From contig NC_085131.1 of assembly GCF_030269925.1 (NCBI RefSeq), positions 7,797,501 to 7,861,500 of the forward strand: a stretch of 64,000 nt of DNA, read 5' to 3'. The translations under genes were made by a program, and so were the position numbers. Below the pieces are notes generated by a model that searched no databases, was not told the DNA's origin, and saw nothing but the letters and a program-made list of their open reading frames with translations. This DNA is from Bombyx mori (lineage: Eukaryota; Arthropoda; Insecta; Lepidoptera; Bombycidae). Positions 1 through 12,855 of this stretch are shown one piece after another; position 1 is the first letter of the stretch, and every line of letters begins with the position of its first letter.

Positions 1-494
1 AATACAACTATAAATACTAGTAACGGTATACCAAGACTACCGCATACTGAATCTTCGGATTAGTCACTGGAAAACAATTATCATTTAGGTCTGCTGACTT
101 AAAACTTCAGTTTCATTTAAATTACTCACAATTAAAGTCAAAACTAGTTCGTTAACTTTTCTCAAAAAAAAAAAAAAAACGGAGACCTTTTTCTGGGTCT
201 AACCAAAGAAATTTCACAAAGAGATTTTCTCGTTAATTAAATTTCATTCGTTCTTTAAGTTTTGGCGTTCTTTTATTCATTTACAAGTCATTTATACTTT
301 TATCACAGCAACTGGTACGCCCTTGAAAATAGGTCGACGTAATATTTTTGATATTTGATCGCATGTAATCGACGCAATCATTAAGCACTCGTACGAAGAT
401 TATTCAATACATAAAGTTTTAAATAAGTTTGATTTTGTTAACTTCTTATAAAATTCTCATAAGAAACATAAAAAAATACATGAAATTTTAGAGA
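1..494. other. AT-rich non-coding DNA
   Basis: No open frame with coding character and no recognised repeat. It contains a short A-tract near 164-179. It ends where a Bm1 SINE begins. Confidence 0.5.
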
Positions 495-912
495 AGTCGT
501 TGTGGCCTAAAGGATAAGACGTCCAGTGCATTCGAATGTAGCGATGCATCGGCCTTCGAACCCCGCCGGAAGGTACCAATTTTTCCAATGAATTAAGTAC
601 TTAACAAATGTTCGCAATTGACTTCCACGGCGAAGGAATAACATCGTGTAATAAAAATCAAATCCGCAAAATTATAATTTGAGTTATTATTGGTGGTAGA
701 ACGTCTTGTGAGTCTCCACGGGTAGGTACGACGACCCTGCCTATTTCTGCGGCGAAGCAGTAATGCTTTTCGGTTTGAAGGGTGGGGCAGCCGTCGTACT
801 GTTAAAAGTGAGATAGACCTTAGAACTCATGACTCAAGGTGAGTGGCGCATTTACGTTGTAGATGTCTATGGGCTCCAGTAACCACTTAACACCAGGTGG
901 GCTGTGAGCTCA
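495..912 (+). repeat. Bm1 SINE, nearly full length
   Basis: The copy starts with the tRNA-derived head (GTGGCCTAAAGGATAAGACG, then the B-box-like TTCGAACCCC), followed by the Bm1 body (GGTGGTAG, GAAGCAGTAATGC, GGCTCCAGTAACCAC) and ends at GGGCTGTGAGCTC. The usual AAGCAATAAAA tail is missing or diverged. It reads in the sense direction on the plus strand and is moderately diverged. Confidence 0.9.
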
Positions 913-1304
913 AAAATTGCGGCACTTACCCATTTGGATTCACAATACGACCACCACCAGTAATCTAATGCATAGAAAATTCTAAAATATTTGGTATCTG
1001 TACATGACAACCCTACGCATGGGAGATGTATAATAGTCTAGTTCCAGCCCTCACATCGTAACGGGAGAACAGGTTGCCGAGCCACTCGTGCACCCACTCA
1101 CTTCCCCATTCAATAAGGGACCCGGAGAAACCCTAGACTGGTTAATGAGCTTCCCTTTTGTGTAATACTTTGCGAGGTTATATTTAAGTAACGATCAATT
1201 ATACCATCATTCATTTATTTGTTATTCGAGATAGGGTGAAAGTTCATTAAATTGCTTGATTGATTTTTTTACTCGGTGTAACTATCGGAATATCGTTGTG
1301 ATTA

Positions 1305-1497
1305 TGCCCAATGAGTTTCTTGCCGGATCTTCTCAGTGGGTCGCGTTTCCGATTCGGTGGTAGATTCTGCGAAGAAATGCTCTTGCTAGGGTCAGTGTTA
1401 GCAACTCTCCGGTTTGAGCCCCGCGAGCTCACCTAAAAACGTTAGGCCGAAGCTGAAATAGCCTCTCAAGGCTATCAGCATAGGTAGGAAAAAAAAA
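1305..1497 (+). repeat. Interspersed repeat, family 2 (short retroposon), sense copy
   Basis: This stretch contains GCCGGATCTTCTCAGTGGGT, GGTAGATTCTGCGAAG and CTATCAGCATAGGTAGG followed by an A-run. The same words recur, often on the other strand, near 24.4, 37.9, 55.2, 56.5 and 58.8 kb. The A-rich end gives the polarity. I do not know its published name; it behaves like a SINE or a LINE 3' end. Open frames overlapping it are shadows. Confidence 0.75.
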
Positions 1498-1633
1498 GTT
1501 GTGTTTTGACATCCTGTTACATGTTTTTCATCAAACGAGTTATTAAGGTATCCTCTGCCTTGCTTCTGATTTGCCTCTGATCGACTGTAAGATAGGTTTA
1601 TGACGTAAATAATATGATTTGGAATTTTTGTTT

Positions 1634-2068
1634 CTTTTTTTAGATCAATGGACGAGCTCACGGCTTCCCTGGTGTTAAGTGGTTACCGGAGCCCATAAAC
1701 ATCTACAACGTAAATGGCGTCGTCCACCTTGAGACATAAGTTCTAAGGTCTCACTTTTAACAGTACGACGGCTGCCCCACCCTTCAAACCGAAACGCATT
1801 ACTGCTTCACCGCAGCAATAGGCAGGGTGGTGGTAGCTACCCGTGCGGACTCACAAGACGTTCCACCACCAGTAATTACTCAAATTATAATTTTGCGGGT
1901 TTGATTTTTATTACACGATGTTATTCCTTCACCGTGGAAGTCAATTGTGAACATTTGTTAAGTACTTAGTTCATTGGAAAAATCGGTACCTGCCGGCGGG
2001 ATTCGAACGCCGATGCATCGCTACATACGAATGCACTGGACGTCTTATCCTTTAGGCCACAACGACCT
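1634..2068 (-). repeat. Bm1 SINE, full length
   Basis: A complete copy in inverse orientation: T-run, GGACGAGCTCACGGC at the tail end, the Bm1 body, and the tRNA-like head ending CTTTAGGCCACAACGAC. It faces the copy at 495-912. The tail end begins TTTTTTAGATCAATGG, so the AAGCAATAAA end has changed. Confidence 0.9.
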
Positions 2069-3130
2069 CTAAAATCTTATGTATTTTTTCTGTTTCTTTG
2101 GTAGCGTTTTTGTTCGTTCAGGCATCATCTTCACTTGACTGTTTTTTTTCTTTTCCTCCTCCTCCTTGCGTCGTATTCCTCATTGTTGAGGGTCGTGACC
2201 GCCCTTTTTTATCACCTTCGCACGCACGATCTTTCTCCATCCATTCTTGTATCTGGCGGTGTGGAGGGCGTTGTGAAACGTGGAATCAAGAGCGGTGCGG
2301 ATCTGGTCGGACCAACGTATTGGGCTGCGCCCCGAGGTCTTTTCCCATCTACCTTACCAGTCACGATGAGCCTCTCGAGATTGCTTTTTTCTCTTTTAAT
2401 CTTAGGTATTGTTTAAAAACTTAGTAAATTAAGTTTTAGTATTTCATTTCATCGTTGGACATTTCGAAAAATTTACGAATCGTTTTGACGGTCAGCGATG
2501 GCGGGGTCGTCTGCAACACTAAAAGCTTAATAGCTATCTTAGAAAATCTTACAAAAATATAAACAAATAAATTAACTGACTTTTTATTTATTGGTTACCT
2601 TATTTATTTATTGGTTGTTCGTGGTCCATAGCCACTGAGATCGAACTCTCATTTTGCTCTTTACAACCCCACCCTTGAAAACGGAACGCATAAATTCGCG
2701 ACGTAACTAGGCAAGACGATAAAAGCGAATCCTTACATTTGTCCAGTCTAATGCCGTTCGTTTTGATTGTATTTAACGGTAATAAAATGGTAATAAATTA
2801 CCACAAACGTTCGCATCGGACATAAAAAGGTCAACCGAAGCGTCATGGATCGCAAGGCATCTCGTAGACTAGTAACTCGTTCCTACTAATACGTTTTTAC
2901 AATCGGCCGTCGGTAATAAAACAAAGATGGGTCCAGGCTTAGGCTCGTTTATCATTCGTTTTGATGGCCCTTTTTGCTGTAATCATTCATTTTTCTTCAG
3001 TCGGTTTTCTGCTTCCATTGCGTTTATACACCTTCGGTACCGGAGTTATTTAGAGGCCCGGTGTTTTAACACGATTTGTTTGTTTTTATGCTACGGAATA
3101 TTTGAACGACATTTTCATCGACTTGTAGGC
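2069..3130. other. Non-coding stretch without recognised gene
   Basis: The pyrimidine-rich region 2095-2430 gives open frames of 93-108 codons, but they start at non-ATG codons and their hydrophobic look comes from T-runs. A decayed Bm1-like patch may lie at 2630-2710 (ACAACCCCACCCTTG, ACGGAACGCATAA). No splice-bounded exon is evident. Confidence 0.45.
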
Positions 3131-3385
3131 GTTTTTTTATATATTTTTTATTGCTTAGATGGGTGGACGAGCTCACAGCCCACCTGGTGTTAAATTGTTA
3201 TTGGAGCCCATAGACATCCACAACGTAAATGCGCCACCCACCTTGAGATATAAGTTCTAAGGTCTCATGTCAGTTACAACGGCTGCCCCACTCTTCAAAC
3301 CGAAACGCATTATTGCTTCACGGCAGAAATAGGCAGGGTGGTGGTACCCACCTGCGCGGATTCACAAGAGGTCCTACCACCAGTC
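3131..3385 (-). repeat. Bm1 SINE, 5'-truncated
   Basis: It starts TTTTTTATTGCTTAGATGGG and runs through the Bm1 body to CAAGAGGTCCTACCACCAGT. The tRNA-like head is absent, which is typical 5' truncation of a retroposed copy. Confidence 0.9.
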
Positions 3386-6300
3386 TGATTAACTTAAAAA
3401 TTTGTCTACGCGTCTACGATGCAATGATTTTATAAGTCCACTTTGATATCGTGATTAATATGCAGAACTTAATTGATAGTTCGGTTTGCTTTTTAAGCGT
3501 GTTTTTTAGTTTGTAAACGTGTTTTTCTTTGGAATGCCGATTCTCATTTGTTACCCTTGTATTGTAAAATTAATGTTAAGATATTAAGTCCTTCTCCAGA
3601 TATCTAATCTTTCTAAGATAGCGTATAAGATATAAAAATTCAGATCTATCACGATGTCTTGTTTTCCAAAATCACTGTCGAACGCCACTAGTTCTAGCAG
3701 TAGTAAAAACCGTCGAAGTGTTATGACATTTAGCCCATAGCGTCAACCCGCTGAGGCTCCTGCTGTATTTATGCTTTACTTAGCTTAGCTTAGCTTTACT
3801 GCCTCTGTGATGTTCAACGGTTACCCAGACCCAGACATACCTTACTGTGAATGCCACTGCCCAGCTGAGACATAAATTGATAATCCAATTGCAATTGAAA
3901 CAACGGATATCCTGCCACTGAAACAGAAACGCATGATAGCTTTGCAACCGAAATATGAGTTATGGATACAGAGTACGGTACAATGTAAATGGAGTATGAA
4001 ATTTAGACTGATAAGGGTAATTCTTGTTTAACACATTACAGAATTTTCTTTTTTTACTAATACATGCGTTGTAAGATAAAATTAATACAATTTTTCAAAA
4101 TATAGATAAAAATATTTTGATTCGATTATTAATTAGCCCAGATTGAAGGTTTAATAATGGTGGCTAATTAATCGTTTAGTTTCTGTAGATATACACAAGA
4201 TGGAGAAAAAGAAGCGAAATTATTGGACTTTTCTATTGAAGTCACGAAAATTTCACATTATTTTATTTGGAAAATTTCATTCAATTGTATCTCCGAATAA
4301 ATTTTAAATGAATCGACTTTATATGTATCATTACGTTCCATTTTACTTCTTTATTGTATTTGTTTTAAGGTCAATGCTGTAACAATGGCAGCGCAAGAAT
4401 CCGACTGCCAAACTAACGAAAGAAATAAAATTTTATTAAATTAAATCGAAATAGAAAAAGAAAAATAATAAGAAGAAGAAATTTATATGCTTGAATAGAT
4501 AAACGAAAATTGAGTTACTCTGAAATTTAATTCCTATCTTTATCAATTTAACATTTAAGTATAACATTATAGGTATTCCGGTAGTACTTTATAGTTAGGT
4601 ACGCTTAACAAGGACTTTATTTACATTTAATTCTTTTACAAAAAATATATTTAATAAAGTGTAAGTTCAGTTGGCTAATGGAATTTTCATGTCTCGATTT
4701 CCATAGTACTAATAACAAAATGCAATGTAGTTAGTCATGCTGTTTCTTTCGTGCTTATTAAAATTTGTAAACCACATTGTATTCGGTTTTATAGTATAGG
4801 TAAAGTGACTCTTTTAATTTGAAATTTCCTCTGTGTTCTTATCGCTAAATTTAACTAAACTAGAGACTAAATTCATGTTGATTCATTTAACATAGCAAAT
4901 AAAAACACGACTAGTTACTTTATCAATTAAGATTGATTTAAATGAGATGCCAGACGTTTAATTTAATGAATTTAACTATTTTATTTGTAGAACTAAATCA
5001 GAAATGAAAATCTATTCGTTGCTTTGAATTCACACCTTTACCGCACACCGAATTTCGTTGTAGGACACTTTGATTTAATTATTCCTTCGTTAATTCTGAC
5101 AGGTCGAATGAAAACAAGCGTAGGTCGAAAGGTCAACGAGTATTCAACGAGTAAACCAAACTAACGACGTCTTGAACTCTAAACAAACCTTTTTAGTGGC
5201 ATAAAGTAAACAAAGAAAGCGAACTGTCAAGAATAGCGAGGTCCCTAAATCAATTAGAGGCAAGGCGGTGCGTCCCCGACGGTTTAATAAGGAGTTACGA
5301 CACTACGGTCACCCATAAAACGCTGACCACCAGATCCTAACAATGGACACCCAGATAATGGAAAATTGTCTAAAGGGATTTTTTTATTATAACCACACTG
5401 TATCCACTCTAGCTTTGCGACGAGAATTTGTGGTGATTTTCTCTCATTGTCCTTTATTGAGGACACTCCGCCGTCGGTGCTTTATTTTATAAAATAAAAT
5501 GGATGGGCAGGTTCAAGTGTTGGCTTCGTAGCGCGGCAAGATCTTAGAGAGGGGTCGAGAATTTGTGTATAAGAAACATTGTTGAACAAACTTTTACAAA
5601 ATCTTCTGTTGCTAAGAGAAAATAGTCATTGTATATAATGCTGATATCACTCCGTTGGGTGCCGAACACAACCATCTTTTTAAGCTCGCTTACTTCGCCA
5701 ACTTGGTTCTTTGGCGCTGAAGACTGGCTTATTGGGTTGGTTTCCTCTCAACACATAATATCCATAGTAACACCGCGTGCCCAATGAATTTGAATCGGCT
5801 AGAAAAAAGTTAGATTGATAACTTCATAACACGAAATTCTATTTATAAAACAGTTTTATGGAAAGTATTTTGAAGGAATTTGAAAACACCTTTTAGAAAT
5901 ATTGTCACCGTCAGTTACGTTTTTAATATCAGCTATAAATCAATTTGTTTCCAGTGGATAAGGGTGAAATAAAAAGTACGCTGGCTCGCATCGTCAAGGC
6001 ATCGCCATAAAGCCATCACTTCGCGCCCAAGGGATCGTTGTGTAACCAAGGACCGTAAAAACCTGTATAATTTTATTTCGCCTGCAGGACTCATGATATT
6101 GCAAATCTATTACCAGTCTCTGTTGTTTGAACAGGTCAATAATTCGTATCTAGAAGAATATTGGTTGTTACGTTTTATTTCGTCGGTTTCCTGGTGTTTT
6201 GTTATTGCAGAATGGCGTATGTGCGTCACGCTTTTGGTGAATTCAAATTCATATTCAGCAAACTAGAGTGGTAATGAACAGATCATATATCGTAGGCGTA

Positions 6301-7209
6301 GTGTGGAGTGACCGCTCCCGCTAGATGGAGCGAGACTATATGAAAAGGGACAAGTAGAAAGTCAAAACTATGCTTAGCGGTGCAAATTGAACTCTTCCAA
6401 TTTGCGTCACCGGCCCGGTTTTTTATGCTTCTCTCCAAGTTCAACATTGGATAAGCGTCGTTTGATTTCGACTACAACAACGGTGATTTTGCATGGCTTT
6501 GGAATGGCATGGCATGGCATTGACATGAAAATAAGGAAACATTCAAAAATATGTTGTTGACGTCAAAGTGGTTTTTCAGCTTCAAAAACTAATCATCGAG
6601 CACTCTAGCCAGAACATATAGCTTTTTGCTTGTGTATTTTTGCTTACGGAGAATATCGGCTGGCTCCTTATTTCAAGATACTGTATTTCTAACAGATGGC
6701 TACATTGGCGGGTTGATTTTTTTGCGTGAGCTTGTCAGTTCTGTTGAACTGTTTGCGAACAAACTTCGTATCGTAATGAAAAGTAAATTTCTCCCGTCGT
6801 CGTTCACGAAGACATCAATAAAACTATTTCTCGTGGCTTCTCCCCAAGGTTTGACTTCAGAAAAATATTTACTTATTCCTGTAGGCCGTTCTATACGTAT
6901 AACTTGTGCGTCGTGTTTCATTCTCTGTGTTTTCAAACATTCCAACTTCACTCTGACGTTACAAAATTTCGGCTTACTTCCAAAACTTTCTACGGCTTAT
7001 TTAGTATTTACTTTATTTTGATTCTATAATCTGAGATGTTGATTTTGAAACGATGTTAGATAATTATTATAATATTTTTAAGCCTATCGAAGGCAAGTGG
7101 TCTACTTAATCCTTACTGGATAATGGATAAAACGCTGCATTCCTCCCAAAACTATCTATCTACATAAGGAAATATTCAAAACCCGCAAGCCGTGACCAAA
7201 TTCTCTAAG
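3386..7209. other. AT-rich non-coding DNA with one decayed Bm1
   Basis: The only recognisable item is a heavily mutated minus-sense Bm1-like patch at about 3810-3960 (GGTTACCCAGACCC, GAAACGCATGATAGC). Frames at 5284-5466 and 6626-7021 are open by chance as far as I can tell: no splice context or recognisable domain. A short run of GGCAT units lies near 6500. Confidence 0.4.
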
Positions 7210-7480
7210 GTAATACGTAGTTAAGAACGACCTTCACAACGAAAGAATAACATAGCGTAATAAAAATCAAACTCGCAAAATCATTAAATTGGCGTAAAGG
7301 CTGCTGTTAGGGCGTATTCAATTGTGTAAGTAACATTGTCATGCCTAATTCGCGAAACAAGGTGGAACAGCCCTAATGCAATTCAATTGATACTTAAGCC
7401 TTATGTTTTGAAATGTACCTGCCGTGCACATGATAACCTCTTTGGAACGCGGAAGCCACCTAACACCTAGTCTGCTGTAA
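7210..7480 (+). repeat. Decayed Bm1-like SINE
   Basis: The words GACCTTCACAACGAAAGAATAA, GTAATAAAAATCAAACTCGC and CCACCTAACACCTAGTCTGC keep the order of the Bm1 body but with many differences, so this is an old copy. Confidence 0.55.
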
Positions 7481-10041
7481 GGTATCTACTACTCCCTCTT
7501 AAGGAATAAAAAATATGCCGCAGTTCAAAGCTAAATAAAAATAATAAATAATAGAAAGGTAATGCTTACTTAACAAATCCACGATAGTATAAAACATTTA
7601 ACTACATAAAAGTTTTTACTGTAAAATTTTATCTAACCTAGATAGTTTACGTCTAAAACCACTCAACTCTGAGCTGCGCGTGTATCGAGTTAGCAGTTAC
7701 TTACCATCATGCCACGACATGCTCCGTAGCAAAATATAGTTTATTTCAACCCACATTGTTTCGCCAAACTAACATGAATAAATAATTAGTTCCGTAATTT
7801 TAGCTGAAGATCGTTAAGTAGTTTGATGTTTCAAATAAAACGGTGATAATAATATTATTATATATTGCATAAATGTAAAACTGTGTTGATTGTTTTTTTT
7901 GTTTGTTAACGCGTTACAGAACAACCTATCCACTATATATGAAGTCTAGTTAAAGACTAGAGTGACACACTTTAATATATTTTGAACTGGAAAAACCAAC
8001 CGTACTCATATAATCTAATTTGCATCATAACTAAGTCTCGCTTATTCTATGCCAAGTGTTACAATGTACGATGGCTGTCAACGTCTCTAGCCTTTATAAG
8101 GGTTCTTGAGACCCGCTTAACTTGCCGACACAGGTGACTATCTCTTAAGGGCCAGTGCTTACCACGTACCTGATATTTTAACGTGCCATCAAATTTACGA
8201 ATTGGTACTAAGATTAAGAAGGTATATTAATTCGTAAATGAAATTTTGTACTATACGAGCACTACAATAATTTTAGGAATAGTGTTGGATAGTTAGATAT
8301 TAATGTCGGCCATCTGTGATATTTTTACTAAAAAAAATGATATATATATCTTGTTTGTGTACTGATATTAGCTATTCTTGCCTGTGAGACTATCAAGATT
8401 AGATAATACATGAATTGAGCCTATGGTTTCTGTAGCACGTTAGTACTAGAGCAGCGACCATTGCTTTTCATGTCCGTAATAGTCCTCAACATATTTTCTC
8501 ATCGAAATCTCTCCTTGATTGTTATTATTACTTCGGCAGTAGGGTAGGGATTTGCACGGCGGCGGTCTAATTTTTCTATACGAATCCACCAGATATCTTG
8601 CTCAGTGGAACACTTCAAATCGTATAGTATCACTCAATTATAATATTGGATGTAGTCCAGTTTGTATTAGCATTATTTTATAGCTTTCTCTAAATATTTT
8701 ATGATCTTGTCTAGTTTGAGGTATTCATTATTCTTTGAGTCTGATTTAAAGTTTCATAGTTTTTTAAGTTGCGTAAATACTAAACTTTTACTATTATTAA
8801 CCATTTTATGTTTCTGCTTAAATTTATACTACATGTTGAATACTACTTTTCTTTTTTTCGGTTTCTAATCAAAAATCTTCTCCTGCCATGCCATCAAATA
8901 ATCGTTGGTTAAATCCCGTTTTATCAAATCACTTAAAGCAGACAACATACCGTCGAAGTACCAAACTTTTTTCAATAAACAAATCCGATTACAAAATACA
9001 CACTCCGCAAATTCCCGTTGCCTCGTACAGGATATTGTTTCGGATATATCCAATATCGCAATACATCCAAATCCTTCCCTTATTATTTTCCCATGTAATT
9101 CGGGAAACAAGGAAGTAAATAAATGCTAATTTCTTACGTTATTGACACAAAAAATTTAAATTATCCAAGCTGGGCGTGAAAGTCGACAGTGCTATTGACT
9201 TGTACGTGATTGTGCAAAAATTTCACCCTCCGTTCCCAGTCTTGTTTTTTTGGATAGAGTATATTTTTATCTCTCTGCGGGGAGATAAGTTTACCGGGAG
9301 TTTTATTAACGACAGTTCGGAGTAGGGGCCTCAAAGATTAGGGGTTTCTATCGTGGCGTGTTTGCTCACTTATGTCATTTCAGTGTGTTTACCTTAAGGG
9401 GAACTATTCGGTGCTAAGCCGCGACTACTGGCTTTTAACTTTAGTTTTATTGTGATAAGAAATGCATAAATAACATTGGGGCTGTGTGTTGAGTAAAGCT
9501 GAAAGTGTGTAGCTAGATAGATTCGATGGGAATTTGTTTTAATCATCAGTGTTCTATTTTCGTTTTGATTTTAAGCATTTGTATAAAAACACAAACATAT
9601 TAATTTGACTACAAAAAATTTAATGTGCGCAATTGAGCTAAATTAGTTTAGTGGTTTCTACAGCCGTCGTGTCTACCAACTTTGATCATGAGATACGTAG
9701 TCTAGTCTAAAAAAAATAACATCAAAACAACCGTTGCAAAACATTAAATTTGTTTGGAAAGTTTCACACGAAGAATGCAGTACTTTTGTGAATAACGAAA
9801 ACAGGAATCTCACTAAAATACACGAAAGTAATTTTAGGCGGGATGGCCTGAATATGCCTACGGTGAAAATTACCCGGTCGCCTAATACGAGGGAGACCAG
9901 GGCCCAGGTGGCACAATATCGGGAGGCTTAAACGATTTCCCTTCCAGTAGTTTTGAGAATGGAGCTTAAGTATAGTAGATTAAATACTGCTCAATATAAT
10001 ATGGTTGTTTGCGGAACGATTACGTGAGAAACTTATCGTAG
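7481..10041. other. Non-coding DNA, nothing recognised
   Basis: AT-rich, with small chance frames at 8865-9129 on both strands and at 9734-9931. The last begins at TTG and ends MPTVKITRSPNTRETRAQVA before a stop; it resembles no family I can name. Confidence 0.4.
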
Positions 10042-10288
10042 TACTGGTGGTAGGACCTCCTGTGAGTCCGCACGGGTAGATACCACCGCCCTGCCTATTT
10101 CTGCCGTGAAGCAGTAATGCGTTTCGGTTTGAAGGGTGGGACAGCCGTTGTAACTATACTGAGACCTTAGAACTTATATCTCAAGGTGGGTGGCGCATTT
10201 ACGTTGTAGATGTCTATGGGCTCCAGTAATCATTTAACACCAGGTGGGCTGCGAGCTCGTCTACCCATCTAAAGCAATAAAAAAAAAT
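10042..10288 (+). repeat. Bm1 SINE, 5'-truncated
   Basis: It begins TACTGGTGGTAGGACC, continues through GCGTTTCGGTTTGAAGG, and ends with CATCTAAAGCAATAAAAAA. It is close to consensus, so fairly young. Confidence 0.9.
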
Positions 10289-10629
10289 AGAAACATTTGT
10301 AACAAAACTAATATGTAGTATTAAAAAACTCGATTTGAAGACTATATAACGTTCAACGCATATTCATGTATGTTCATTACTACAAGGCGGTATATTCGAT
10401 TTGAAACGTTAGTAAATAAGTTCATAGTATTGCATATTCCACGGCCTCAATCTGTATTTGTCTGTGTTGTGGGTGCCGGAAACACATACGGGGTAAAAGG
10501 AAGTTGGCATAGACTCCGGATCCAAAACGTCTTTAACAAAGATAAAATTGATTCTGAACCTAGAAGTGATTGAGTATTCAAGATTATTAACCACTAGAAA
10601 CGACGCTCATAGATATGCCGAAGTGAATG

Positions 10630-10805
10630 TCTATATAAACCTGTCGTGAAACAGTAATGCGTTTCGGTTTAAAGGGTTCGGGGGCCATGGTACTGCAAAA
10701 CTTGAGACTTATAACTCATGTCTCAAGATGGGTGGCGGTATTTAGATTGTTGATGTCTATGGGCTCCGATGATCAATTAACACCAGGTGGCCCGTGTGCT
10801 GATCA
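10630..10805 (+). repeat. Bm1 SINE fragment
   Basis: Matches the central Bm1 part (GTAATGCGTTTCGGTTTAAAG, TCAAGATGGGTGGCGG, AACACCAGGTGGCCC) with more differences than its neighbour at 10042. Both ends are lost. Confidence 0.75.
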
Positions 10806-11305
10806 CTAAAACACTTTGAGAAATTTAGGAGGAAATTTCAATTGGTCCGTCAAGCTATATTGCATGTTTAGTCTGTATATTGGTAGGATGGTGATACCTT
10901 TCCATATAGAGTCATATAAATATCACTTGAATGTTAGTATTTTTTGTTGTTCAAATGTGATTGAATTATTCGGTTGTTTTTTGTTTCGTTTTTAGTAGCT
11001 ATTTTAAATACAGTCACTCAGGTTTTTTTTTATTTCATTCAATAACTTTATTAAGTTCACAATTATTTATTATTTGTTCTTTAGATAAAGGAAATTAGTC
11101 TTATATAGAATGCAGGTCCAAACTCGATTCTGTTTTTGGGAGATTTTGTCTTAAATTATTGTTATATAGATTGTTATATAGAATGTATCGTATAATTACT
11201 GTTTTTTTTTTACTTACGTCACTTCCAGAACTGATTCGAATCTATCTAAATCCAATATTTGTTGTAATATACTTATACGTGGTGTGTATATACTGTATAC
11301 GTGTG

Positions 11306-11551
11306 TACTGGTGGTAGGACCTCTTGTGAGTCCGTGCGGTTAGGTACCACCACCTTGCCTATTTCTGCCGTGAAGCAGTAATGCGTTTCGGTTTGAAGGG
11401 TGGGGCATTCGTTGTAACTATACTGAGATCTTAGAACTTATATCTCAAGATGGGTGGCACATTTACGTTGTAGATGTCTATGGGCTCCAGTAATCATTTA
11501 ACACCAGGTGGGCTGTGAGCTGGTCCAACCATCTAAGCGATAAAAAAAAAA
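11306..11551 (+). repeat. Bm1 SINE, 5'-truncated
   Basis: It runs from TACTGGTGGTAGGACCTC to CATCTAAGCGATAAAAAAA. The truncation point is the same as in the copies at 10042 and 19306, all beginning at TACTGGTGG. Confidence 0.9.
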
Positions 11552-11969
11552 CTGTCAAAATATGCATTAGGCTGCAGAAACCAAATACTTAGACATCCGT
11601 GCATTCATTAGATCAAAATAACATTACCCACCTAAGGCGGTCTGGTAAATATACATTAACGATTCAGTAATCCCACAACTAAAATAACAACGCTTGTTTC
11701 TATTAAACATATAACTTAGTAAATGTTTTCATTATGTTTCAATGTACTCCGATATGGTGTTGCGGGCGGTCTCAGAGGCGCCTCCGAAATTCATAGCGAT
11801 CCGTCGAACATTCCTTGTGTATTTCCCGGGTGTAATGCCAAACTTCGAACAAAGCATCCCTTGTACTGCCTAATGTTACAAGGCCATCTGCGGCCAATCC
11901 GCGTCTTTAGTTGCACTAAAGTCGACAATACGAAAATAGTTATTGTGTTTTAGTTTATTTATTTATTTA

Positions 11970-12269
11970 TCTATAGGTATATATAAAAAAAATGAATTGC
12001 TGTTCGTTAGTCTCGCTAAAACTCGAGAGCGGCTGGTCCGATTTGTCTAATTTTGGTCTTGATTTATTCGTGGAAGTCCAGAGAAGGTTTAAAAGGTAGA
12101 TATGTATGAAAATTCTCGAAATTAAATAAAAATAACAATTTAGTTTTTCCTTTGATGTGTCCCCCGTCGGATGGATTCCTTTTGTTTGTTTTAAGTTTAT
12201 TTTATACAAAAATTTAGGTCTTTTATTTATCGATTGAGGCATTACGAAGTCTGCCGGGTCAGCAGCTAG
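11970..12269 (+). mobile_element. Non-autonomous Helitron, GGGTCAG-CTAG family
   Basis: The element starts TCTATAGGTATATATAAA immediately after an A and ends GCCGGGTCAGCAGCTAG immediately before a T, the A|TC...CTRR|T arrangement of Helitrons. It is closely similar, inverted, to 44126-44418, and shares its 3' end with the elements near 60.3-63.5 kb. The antisense strand has a 91-codon open frame beginning MPQSINKRPKFLYKINLKQT which is also open in the 44-kb copy; there is no evidence that it is expressed. Confidence 0.8.
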
Positions 12270-12614
12270 TCAATAATAAAATAACGGAGCAAAATTGTTT
12301 TATTTGGTTCACATAACTGGTTAAAGTCTACATACACACGTTAGCATTTAACTAAATAATAAAAAAAATGATACATTATTGTATTTACCTTTTACTTGCT
12401 AATTACTATGTCACAAAAAGAATGCGAAGAATATTTAGACGTAAAACATTAAAATACCATTAAACAATAAATTCGTATTAATGATAATATCCATGAAATT
12501 TTGTGACAAGGAAAATCATTTTCAGTGTCGGAAAATAATAATGAGCTAAAGTAATCTTCACTGTAAATCCAAGACAATATAAAAATAAATGTACTTTAGC
12601 ACCGGATCTTTTTT

Positions 12615-12656
12615 ATTTATTTTTTTATTGCTTAGATGGGTGGACGAGATCGCAGC
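12615..12656 (-). repeat. Bm1 SINE, tail part (split by copia insertion)
   Basis: The sequence TTTTTTATTGCTTAGATGGG followed by TGGACGAGATCGCAGC is the tail end of an inverted Bm1. It is cut at GCAGC, where the copia element begins; the rest of the same SINE resumes at 17047 with the duplicated GCAGC. Confidence 0.9.
12652..12656. other. Target site duplication of copia element (left)
   Basis: The five bases GCAGC directly precede the left LTR and are repeated at 17047-17051 directly after the right LTR. Five bases is the usual copia target duplication. Confidence 0.85.
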
Positions 12657-12802
12657 TAAAATAAAACAACGTGATTCAAACTGTGACGGGAAGCGAATGA
12701 CCGAACTTTAATAAATCGAATGTAATGAAAACAGATTAGTTATTATAACTAAGTATCAGGAGATGTCACTAGTAGCATCTGTATTTTGATATATTTACAA
12801 CA
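12657..12802 (-). repeat. Copia 3' LTR
   Basis: 146 bp. Read on the minus strand it starts TGTTGTAAATATATC and ends GTTTTATTTTA (TG...TA ends). I compared it base by base with 16901-17046 and saw no difference. Confidence 0.93.
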
Positions 12803-12811
12803 CTCCCACTC
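12803..12811 (-). other. Polypurine tract of copia element
   Basis: On the minus strand GAGTGGGAG lies immediately upstream of the 3' LTR. This is the expected position and composition of the plus-strand primer site. Confidence 0.75.
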
Positions 12812-12855
12812 AAAATATAGATACCAAAACAAACAAAACAAAAAAAACATAATAC

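Noticed and set aside
495..570. tRNA gene at the head of Bm1
   Set aside because: The A- and B-box-like words belong to the tRNA-derived SINE head; a full cloverleaf is not formed and the same head recurs at other Bm1 copies.
2098..2424. Small secreted protein with a hydrophobic leader
   Set aside because: The frames start at GTG/TTG-like codons and the hydrophobicity comes from T-rich simple sequence; no splice or domain support.
5284..5466. Minus-strand 60-codon frame as an exon
   Set aside because: Plausible composition but no splice pair, no domain and no neighbouring exon.
9734..9931. Possible gag-like fragment MPTVKITRSPNTRETRAQVA
   Set aside because: Too short, starts at a non-ATG codon, and I could not match it to any family with confidence.
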